The position numbers were made by a program, and so were the translations under genes. A DNA stretch of 64,000 bases. Origin: Chryseobacterium viscerum (lineage in GTDB: Bacteria; Bacteroidota; Bacteroidia; Flavobacteriales; Weeksellaceae). Under the pieces are notes generated by a model. That model was not told where the DNA came from and did no database searches. It saw only the letters and a program-made list of their open reading frames with translations. The first letter of the stretch is position 1. Each line of letters begins with the position of its first letter. Positions 58,314 to 64,000 of the stretch are shown here, one piece after another. The stretch spans positions 2,666,001 through 2,730,000 of the forward strand of contig NZ_JAPDFT010000001.1 in assembly GCF_025949665.1 (NCBI RefSeq), written 5' to 3'.

Positions 58314-60971
58314 TTATTTTTTAACCATTACTTTTGAAGCGGCTTCAAAACCAAGTCCTTTGATTTTAACCATATAAGTTCCGTTTACCAAATTGCTTGT
58401 AGAAATTGCTTTCTTAGCATCCGGTGAAATTTTATCTTCAGAAGAAACCAGTTTACCTGACATATCATAAAGTTCTACACTTACTTTTCCAAGAGTATTG
58501 CTTGGGAAGTTGATATAAAACTCATCTTTAGCCGGGTTTGGATAGATCACAACTTTATTATCTTTCTTTGTTTTCACTTCATTAGTAGCCAGCAAACATT
58601 CTTCAGGCACTGCAAAATTTTCAACCTGATCTGTAATATTATTCTTAACCCCAGCTGAAGCATTTAAACCTAAACCTCTTTTGGCAAAGACACCCCAAAT
58701 CATACATTTATCCTGACCCTGTGTAGTTGCTAATTCAGCCGCCAGTATTGCATCTCTACCTTCAACGAAACTAGGATTACATGCCTGTAGTTTTAATGCA
58801 TTGGTGATTAACTGCAATACTCTTGTACTTCCATTGGTAGTATTTGCCAACACATCCGAGGAATATCCATATTTTTCAACATATTTCCAGTGAAGATCCC
58901 ATAGCATTGTTGCCCAAACGAACCCAATGGAATGTACGTCCGGAACTAAATTACCATTTGAATTGGTATACTGCATTGTATTAGTATCTCCATAAGTAAA
59001 ATCATTAATAGCAAAATTAGGAGAATATCTTGCTGGCCTTATACCTCCTCCTTCATTTGGCTGTCCACCTACATATGTACCCATACCTCTTGGTACTAAA
59101 GCATTATCTCCTGCTTTATTGGTTAACATTAATGCAAAGAAATCAGACCATCCTTCTCCCATTTGCTCTTTACTTACATTTGCGTTCAAACATGATGATC
59201 CTGTACCTGTAAGTCGGTTTGAAATTCCATGTCCATATTCATGAATGACAATTCCATTATCGAAACTTCCATCAGGAACTACATTATATGTCGGATCTTT
59301 TTTTAATGTAACATTTACAGTTGCATTGGCAGCAAGCTGACTTTTTATATATTCTCCTTCTGAATTTGTAACAAGTATTGAAGGAATAGTAATTGTAGCA
59401 TCTACACCTCCCATTGCAGGAGGAATATTAACCGCGGCTGCATTATTATACACTATAACCCCAACAGCTCCGGCATTCTGAGCATTCTTTACCTTTACTG
59501 TAAAGCCACAATTAGTTCCCCCTCTTTCAATAAGCCCAATCTTTCCTGTAAGAGATCCTGCAGGTAATGCCTGGCAACCTTGTATATCTGTTGATGGTTT
59601 TACATCTCCCGTTACACCTAAAACATTTAATGCTGGCCCAAATGCAGCTGCTATAACTATCGGTTCGCGAGGAACCGCAGAACCAGGACTGTTATAAAAT
59701 AGTAATCGGCTGTTAGTTGTTGACCAAAGATACATCTGCATCTTAGGGTTATAACCGTCCTGAGGAGAACTAAAGTTTGCGTTATTTGAACCTCCTCCAT
59801 CTTGCGCTTCTGCATATACAGAGTCATCATCTCCTCCTACAGGTCCATTACCAAAATTGTTCTGCTGGAAGTTTCTTGCAGATTCTGTAAATCCAAATTT
59901 GTAGAAAACATCATGAACTTTGTTATTCAGATAAAATAAATTAGTGATTGAAGCATTCCTGTTATTTACAGAAGTTTCATTAATACTAAAAGGGAAATTA
60001 AAGTTTCTTGTAGCACCACCTTCAGCGGGAGTACCTGTAAGATAACCGGGAGCTGTTAAAGCTGTTCCCGCCACATCTTCGTAGGCAAAAACGTTATTTC
60101 CTCTGGTAATGGTATAATGATTAGTTCCGTCAGAATGCCATCCTTCAGGAGAGGCACTTAGATCCCAAGGATTGTTAATGACTGATCTTGAACCAAAAGT
60201 AGGTGCTTCAATTGGTAATGGAAATACATTATAGGATGCATTATCTGGCAAAAGTAATGGAGTATTGTTTTGTACCATACTATTTTGAGGTCCTATCAAT
60301 GTATTCTCAAAATGATCAGCATGGCTGTACTCAGCATCTGAACTATAGGCATCATGATGGAAATTACAAGATAAAGTCAGATTATTTTTTAAAAGGATAT
60401 TTCCATTGTTTGCATCTACTAAAATATTCCAGTAATTCGGAGACTTTGGTTCCATTAAGGTATACTCATAGGCCAAACGCAGATTTCCGTTTTCGTCATT
60501 GGTATATACCAGTCTTTGATTGGCTGATGTAGCTCTTTTTTGAGTCTTTTCAAGATATTCAAGAATCGTAAAATTTGCAATATCAGGGTTTTTCAGGTCT
60601 TCAGCAATCTTTTGAAGCGCTGTATTTTTATTAATTGCAGCTGTACCGGATGTAGATACAGTATAATCTTTTACAAAATTATCTGTATAATAAACAACTT
60701 TGCTGTCTTTGATCAATGCTGTTCCTACAGAATTGTATATCGGTAAACCTTTATATGTCTGTAAAAATTTAACAACATTACCATTCAATGATTTTGATGG
60801 ATCTACATTATCAACAATGATATTATTAAGATCATATTTTTTATATTCTCTTATTTTATTTTGAGAAATATAATCTTTAATCAGTTGTTCATTATCCTGT
60901 CCAAACAATACTGTTGGAAATGCAGAAAATACTGCAAATAAAAGAGGTAGAGCTTTATTTTTCATATCCAT
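58314..60971 (-). CDS. M36 (fungalysin-like) metallopeptidase with PA and T9SS domains
   Basis: The 885-residue secreted protease starts at 60971, or possibly 60965 (second Met). It has a signal peptide, a propeptide of the FTP type (FLQTYKGLPIYNSVGTALIK) and an M36 catalytic domain with the zinc motif HEYGHGISNRL and third ligand in GEGWSDFFALM. A PA domain is inserted before the zinc site (KIGLIERGGTNCGFTVKVKN). The C-terminus is a T9SS sorting domain (IYPNPAKDEFYINF, GTYMVKIKGLG). It digests proteins outside the cell. The PA insert inside the catalytic region is typical of Bacteroidota M36 enzymes. Confidence 0.9.
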   Translation of the reverse strand: MDMKNKALPLLFAVFSAFPTVLFGQDNEQLIKDYISQNKIREYKKYDLNNIIVDNVDPSKSLNGNVVKFLQTYKGLPIYNSVGTALIKDSKVVYYTDNFVKDYTVSTSGTAAINKNTALQKIAEDLKNPDIANFTILEYLEKTQKRATSANQRLVYTNDENGNLRLAYEYTLMEPKSPNYWNILVDANNGNILLKNNLTLSCNFHHDAYSSDAEYSHADHFENTLIGPQNSMVQNNTPLLLPDNASYNVFPLPIEAPTFGSRSVINNPWDLSASPEGWHSDGTNHYTITRGNNVFAYEDVAGTALTAPGYLTGTPAEGGATRNFNFPFSINETSVNNRNASITNLFYLNNKVHDVFYKFGFTESARNFQQNNFGNGPVGGDDDSVYAEAQDGGGSNNANFSSPQDGYNPKMQMYLWSTTNSRLLFYNSPGSAVPREPIVIAAAFGPALNVLGVTGDVKPSTDIQGCQALPAGSLTGKIGLIERGGTNCGFTVKVKNAQNAGAVGVIVYNNAAAVNIPPAMGGVDATITIPSILVTNSEGEYIKSQLAANATVNVTLKKDPTYNVVPDGSFDNGIVIHEYGHGISNRLTGTGSSCLNANVSKEQMGEGWSDFFALMLTNKAGDNALVPRGMGTYVGGQPNEGGGIRPARYSPNFAINDFTYGDTNTMQYTNSNGNLVPDVHSIGFVWATMLWDLHWKYVEKYGYSSDVLANTTNGSTRVLQLITNALKLQACNPSFVEGRDAILAAELATTQGQDKCMIWGVFAKRGLGLNASAGVKNNITDQVENFAVPEECLLATNEVKTKKDNKVVIYPNPAKDEFYINFPSNTLGKVSVELYDMSGKLVSSEDKISPDAKKAISTSNLVNGTYMVKIKGLGFEAASKVMVKK

Positions 60972-61290
60972 TATTAAAGCCGCTAATCTACAAATAATTC
61001 ACAAACTTTCAATATTTTTTTTACCTAAAACTTAAAAATAAATAAATACCCGCAAAATTATCATCTTAATATTGTTTTGCATATTTCTCAATAAAGAGAA
61101 CCTCATCATAAATTTATGCCTACCACATTATATTTAACTTATTTTTAAATATTTATGATATAATTATTTCATTAAATAAATCACATATTAACGAATTTGT
61201 TTTAATGATTATCAAATTTTATATTTATCATATTTAGATAAAAAAAAGCCGCTCAAATGAGCGGCTCCTTATGTATGAATGGTTCAAAGA
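60972..61290. other. AT-rich intergenic region
   Basis: 319 bp holds the upstream region of the M36 gene and, at 61241-61266, the rpsA terminator. No ORF, tRNA or clear repeat is seen. Confidence 0.5.
61241..61266 (-). terminator. rpsA terminator
   Basis: AGCCGCTCA / TGAGCGGCT with seven A on the plus side (T on the minus strand) lies 25 bp after rpsA. Confidence 0.85.
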
Positions 61291-63081
61291 TTATTTACCT
61301 TCTTCCATTTTTCTTTTCAACTCTGCTAATGCATCGATGTCTCCAAGAGTAGATCTTTCTTCGTTGTTTGAAGAAGAAGATACGTTTCTAGAAGAAGATT
61401 CTTTAACGTTTTTCTTCTCTTCATCTCTGAAGATACCTGTGTGAGATACTACTACTCTCTTGAATTCTTTGTTGAATTCGATTACTTTGAACTGAGCATC
61501 TTCACCTTTTTTGATTTTAGATCCATCTTCTTTCTCTAATAATCTTGAAGGGCAGAATGCTTCTACTTCAGCATCTTCGAATTGAACAGAAGCTCCTTTA
61601 TCGTGAACTTCTACAGCTTTACCAGCGTGGATAGTTCCTTCAGCATATTTAGTTTCGAATTTATCCCATGGGTTTTCAGTCAATTGCTTGTGACCTAGAG
61701 ATAATCTTCTAGCCTGAATATCTAATTCAAGAACTACAACGTCTAATTTATCACCTACTGCGCAGAACTCAGATGGGTGCTTGATTTTCTTAGTCCAAGA
61801 AAGATCAGAGATGTAGATTAATCCGTCGATACCTTCTTCTAACTCTACGAATACACCAAAGTTAGTGAAGTTTCTTACAGTTCCTACATGCTGAGATCCT
61901 ACCGGATACTTAGCTTCGATATTTTCCCATGGATCTTTAGACAATTGCTTGATACCAAGAGAAATTTTTCTTTCTTCTCTATCTAAAGTTAATACTTCAG
62001 CTTCTACTTCATCACCTACTTTTACGAAATCTCCAGCAGATCTTAAGTGAGTAGACCAAGACATTTCAGAAACGTGGATTAATCCTTCTACACCTGGAGC
62101 GATTTCTACGAATGCACCATAGTCAGCAAGAACTACTACTTTTCCTTTTACTTTGTCACCTACTTTCAAGTCAGCAGAAAGAGCATCCCAAGGATGAGCT
62201 TCTAATTGCTTCATACCTAATTGGATTCTTGTTTTCTCATCATCAAAATCAAGGATTACAACTTTTACAGTCTGTCCGTCCTCCAGGATTTCAGATGGGT
62301 GGTTCACTCTAGACCAAGAAAGGTCTGTAATGTGGATCAATCCATCAACACCTCCTAAGTCAATGAATACACCGTAAGAAGTAATATTCTTAACAGTACC
62401 TTCAAGAACCTGACCTTTTTCAAGCTGAGCGATGATTTCTTTTTTCTGACCTTCGATATCTGCTTCGATCAATGCTTTGTGAGATACAACTACGTTTTTG
62501 AACTCAGGGTTGATTTTCACAACTTTGAACTCCATAGTTTTTCCTACGAACTGATCGTAATCTTTAATTGGCTTAACGTCAATTTGAGAACCAGGTAAGA
62601 ATGCTTCGATTCCGTGAACGTCAACGATCATACCACCTTTAGTTCTTGATTTAACAAAACCGTTAACGATTTCTCCAGTTTCGTGAAGTTCGTTTACTTT
62701 ATCCCAAGCTTTAAGTGTTCTAGCTTTTCTGTGAGATAATTGTAACTGACCAGTTTTGTCTTCTCTCTTGTCAACCATTACTTCTACCTCATCACCTACT
62801 TTTAGGCCTTGGTTGTAACGGAATTCGTTAAGAGAAATAACACCTTCAGATTTGAAGTTGATGTCTACGATAGCTTCTTTGTCAGTTAATCTTACAACTC
62901 TACCAACTAAAACGTCATTATCGTTTAGGCTGTTAAGAGATCCGTTATAGATTTCTTCTAAATCGCTTTTTTCTTTTCTCGCATCTGCATCAAGACCTGA
63001 TTCGAAAGAATCCCAATCAAATTGTTCTGGTGCTACGTTTTGGTTTAATAAAACCTCTGCTGAATTTGTCTCTTTTGACAT
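61291..63081 (-). CDS. rpsA: 30S ribosomal protein S1
   Basis: The 596-residue protein contains six S1 (OB-fold) repeats. They begin near DVLVGRVVRLTDKEAI, ETGEIVNGFVKSRTKG, KGQVLEGTVKNITSYG, VGDKVKGKVVVLADYG, VGSQHVGTVRNFTNFG and EGTIHAGKAVEVHDKG. The third to fifth are the most conserved and carry the GLIHxSxxSW signature. A Ser-rich linker leads to a C-terminal GDIDALAELKRKMEEGK helix. S1 recruits mRNA to the ribosome, which is important in a phylum with weak Shine-Dalgarno use. It has its own promoter at 63204-63234 and a terminator downstream. Confidence 0.96.
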   Translation of the reverse strand: MSKETNSAEVLLNQNVAPEQFDWDSFESGLDADARKEKSDLEEIYNGSLNSLNDNDVLVGRVVRLTDKEAIVDINFKSEGVISLNEFRYNQGLKVGDEVEVMVDKREDKTGQLQLSHRKARTLKAWDKVNELHETGEIVNGFVKSRTKGGMIVDVHGIEAFLPGSQIDVKPIKDYDQFVGKTMEFKVVKINPEFKNVVVSHKALIEADIEGQKKEIIAQLEKGQVLEGTVKNITSYGVFIDLGGVDGLIHITDLSWSRVNHPSEILEDGQTVKVVILDFDDEKTRIQLGMKQLEAHPWDALSADLKVGDKVKGKVVVLADYGAFVEIAPGVEGLIHVSEMSWSTHLRSAGDFVKVGDEVEAEVLTLDREERKISLGIKQLSKDPWENIEAKYPVGSQHVGTVRNFTNFGVFVELEEGIDGLIYISDLSWTKKIKHPSEFCAVGDKLDVVVLELDIQARRLSLGHKQLTENPWDKFETKYAEGTIHAGKAVEVHDKGASVQFEDAEVEAFCPSRLLEKEDGSKIKKGEDAQFKVIEFNKEFKRVVVSHTGIFRDEEKKNVKESSSRNVSSSSNNEERSTLGDIDALAELKRKMEEGK

Positions 63082-63203
63082 TTTCTAATAAAAATTTGTA
63101 TTCCTTCTTTTTTAACGGTTTGAATAAATGCGGATTAAAAAATACGGAAGTAATTAATTTTAAGTAATTTACCCATCAAACCTTTTCGCCACAAAAGTGG
63201 GTG

Positions 63204-63234
63204 CAAAGATAGGAATTTTATTTAAGATAAACAA
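63204..63234 (-). promoter_or_regulatory. rpsA promoter
   Basis: On the minus strand TTG (63234 to 63232), a 20-bp gap and TATCTTTG (63211 to 63204) match the Bacteroidota consensus. Confidence 0.7.
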
Positions 63235-63387
63235 TAGATTTACCTTTGTAAATATTATCGCTAAACAACTGAATGTCAACATTTATTATTAAAAGATTAA
63301 AGAATTTAAAAATTGAAAAATCAGACGGTTCAGAAAAACTTATTTTTTTTTTGATCATAAGAGCAGGAATACAAATATGAGATTTTT

Positions 63388-63418
63388 CATTTCGCTGCAC
63401 TTCATTCAGAATGACAGT
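63388..63418. repeat. Short extragenic repeat motif ending GAATGACA
   Basis: The stretch runs CATTTCGCTGCACTTCATTC and then AGAATGACAGT, with TCATT/AATGA symmetry. Motifs of this wording recur between genes in many bacterial genomes, and GGAATGACA also ends the element at 25046-25152. Its family is uncertain. Confidence 0.35.
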
Positions 63419-63524
63419 AACGAAGAGTTAAAGAAGAGCAACACTTTCCTATCCCTACCAAACTCTCCTACTCCCAAACACTCCAGCCCTCAGACTCTCC
63501 CACGAATCACCCGCTTAAATTCAC

Positions 63525-63532
63525 TACCTTTG
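63525..63532 (+). promoter_or_regulatory. -7 element TACCTTTG giving a probably leaderless mRNA
   Basis: A perfect TAnnTTTG match lies only 4 bp before the helicase ATG, so the transcript should begin at or beside the start codon. A -33 box is not obvious. Confidence 0.5.
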
Positions 63533-63536
63533 CACC

Positions 63537-64000
63537 ATGGAACTACAATCAATCTACCAGAAACTGCAGATTCAGGATATGAATCAGATGCAGAAATCTA
63601 CTTATAATGCGTCTGAAAACAACACAGACATTGTTTTACTCTCTCCTACAGGATCTGGAAAGACTCTTGCTTTTTTATTCCCGGTTCTTAGGAATCTGAA
63701 AAAAAATGTTCAGGGAGTTCAGGCATTGATATTGGTTCCGGCAAGAGAACTTGCTTTACAGATTGAGCAGGTTTTTAAAGCTATGGGAACAGATTTTAAA
63801 GTTTCTGTCTGTTATGGCGGACATGATAAAAAAATAGAGGTTAACAATTTAATTGAAGCTCCTGCGGTTTTAATAGGAACTCCAGGAAGAGTTGCTTACC
63901 ATGTGAGAAATAATAATTTTGATCCGAAAACGATTAAAAGACTCATTTTAGATGAATTCGACAAAGCTCTGGAGCTTGGCTTTCATGAAGATATGGAGTT
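63537..64000 (+). CDS. DEAD-box RNA helicase with DEFD motif (3' end cut)
   Basis: The first 154 codons are present and the gene runs off the window. Visible motifs are Q-like QIQDMNQMQKST, motif I in SPTGSGKTLAF, Ia in LVPARELALQ, GG in CYGGHDKK, Ib in IGTPGRVAYH and motif II in LILDEFDKALELGF. Motif II is DEFD rather than DEAD, a variation I believe is common in a Bacteroidota helicase subgroup. The enzyme unwinds RNA using ATP, for example in ribosome assembly or cold adaptation. Confidence 0.88.
   Translation, partial: MELQSIYQKLQIQDMNQMQKSTYNASENNTDIVLLSPTGSGKTLAFLFPVLRNLKKNVQGVQALILVPARELALQIEQVFKAMGTDFKVSVCYGGHDKKIEVNNLIEAPAVLIGTPGRVAYHVRNNNFDPKTIKRLILDEFDKALELGFHEDME

Larger units (their letters stand above)
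63082..63536. other. Intergenic region: rpsA promoter, repeat-like motif, helicase promoter
   Basis: 455 bp holds the rpsA leader (about 115 nt) and promoter, an A/T-rich low-complexity stretch (63285-63360), a GAATGACA-type repeat motif (63388-63418) and the helicase -7 box (63525-63532). Small ORFs here look random. Confidence 0.5.

Noticed and set aside
63285..63360. A/T-rich low-complexity stretch resembling those at 5820-5860 and 43230-43260
   Set aside because: Similarity is in TTTAAA/AAATTT-type composition only and is expected by chance at this GC.
1..64000. tRNA, rRNA, CRISPR arrays, IS elements
   Set aside because: I looked through all gaps longer than about 150 bp and saw no cloverleaf, regularly spaced repeat or transposase reading frame; covariance-model and CRISPR searches were not possible here.

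Overview
The window looks like chromosome from a member of the Bacteroidota, most likely a Flavobacteriia/Weeksellaceae species of the Chryseobacterium type. The basis is: (i) five secreted proteins that end in type IX secretion (T9SS) sorting domains; (ii) the gliding genes gldF and gldG; (iii) Bacteroidota-type promoters (TAnnTTTG at -7, with TTG/TTTG about 20 bp upstream) before rplS, rpsA and others; (iv) low GC, weak Shine-Dalgarno sequences, and gene families typical of this clade. The species is inferred; no rRNA gene is present. I see no tRNA, rRNA, CRISPR array, transposase or integrase.

Layout. 1-5.7 kb: iron/haem acquisition block with a TonB-dependent receptor, a HmuY-like lipoprotein, a T9SS secreted protein and a second HmuY-like protein with a T9SS tail; two promoters share a 55-bp near-identical segment with Fur-like palindromes. 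5.8-9.2 kb: monooxygenase, Rrf2 regulator with a TauE/SafE exporter, two small soluble proteins. 9.4-15.9 kb: a serine hydrolase, then a 2.17-kb insertion carrying one AT-rich gene (AlbA_2 + RecG-like GHKL + C-terminal RRM) between two divergent copies of the gldG 3' end, then gldG, gldF and a HemJ-like protein. 16-26 kb: kbl, a JmjC-like cupin protein, M1 aminopeptidase, dacB, priA and an AEC transporter. 26-32 kb: beta-mannosidase, GxxExxY protein, cutC, a lipoprotein and glycosylasparaginase. 32-36 kb: a Crp/Fnr regulator and a DUF3302-HlyD-TolC export operon. 35.7-40.7 kb: sulfur cluster (two YeeE/YedE proteins, MBL-rhodanese, TauE/SafE, Crp/Fnr regulator, cytochrome c lipoprotein). 40.8-50 kb: GH20 hexosaminidase, DUF4197, scoA and scoB split by an ABC transporter gene, and a MORN-like repeat protein. 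50-64 kb: metallophosphoesterase, rplS, SRPBCC protein, AraC regulator with MFS transporter, alpha/beta hydrolase, DMT transporter, M36 metallopeptidase, rpsA and the start of a DEAD-box helicase.

How the genes work together. The receptor, the HmuY-like proteins and the shared operator-like promoters form one plausible iron/haem regulon. The sulfur genes share a 25-bp element at identical spacing before two promoters, next to a Crp/Fnr gene that probably reads it. Beta-mannosidase, beta-hexosaminidase and glycosylasparaginase together could dismantle the core of N-linked glycans. The best candidate for an undescribed system is the AlbA_2-GHKL-RRM gene, because both its domain fusion and its gldG-tail insertion site resemble acquired accessory, possibly defence, cargo. 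Intergenic regions also hold several inverted repeats that look like small dispersed elements.
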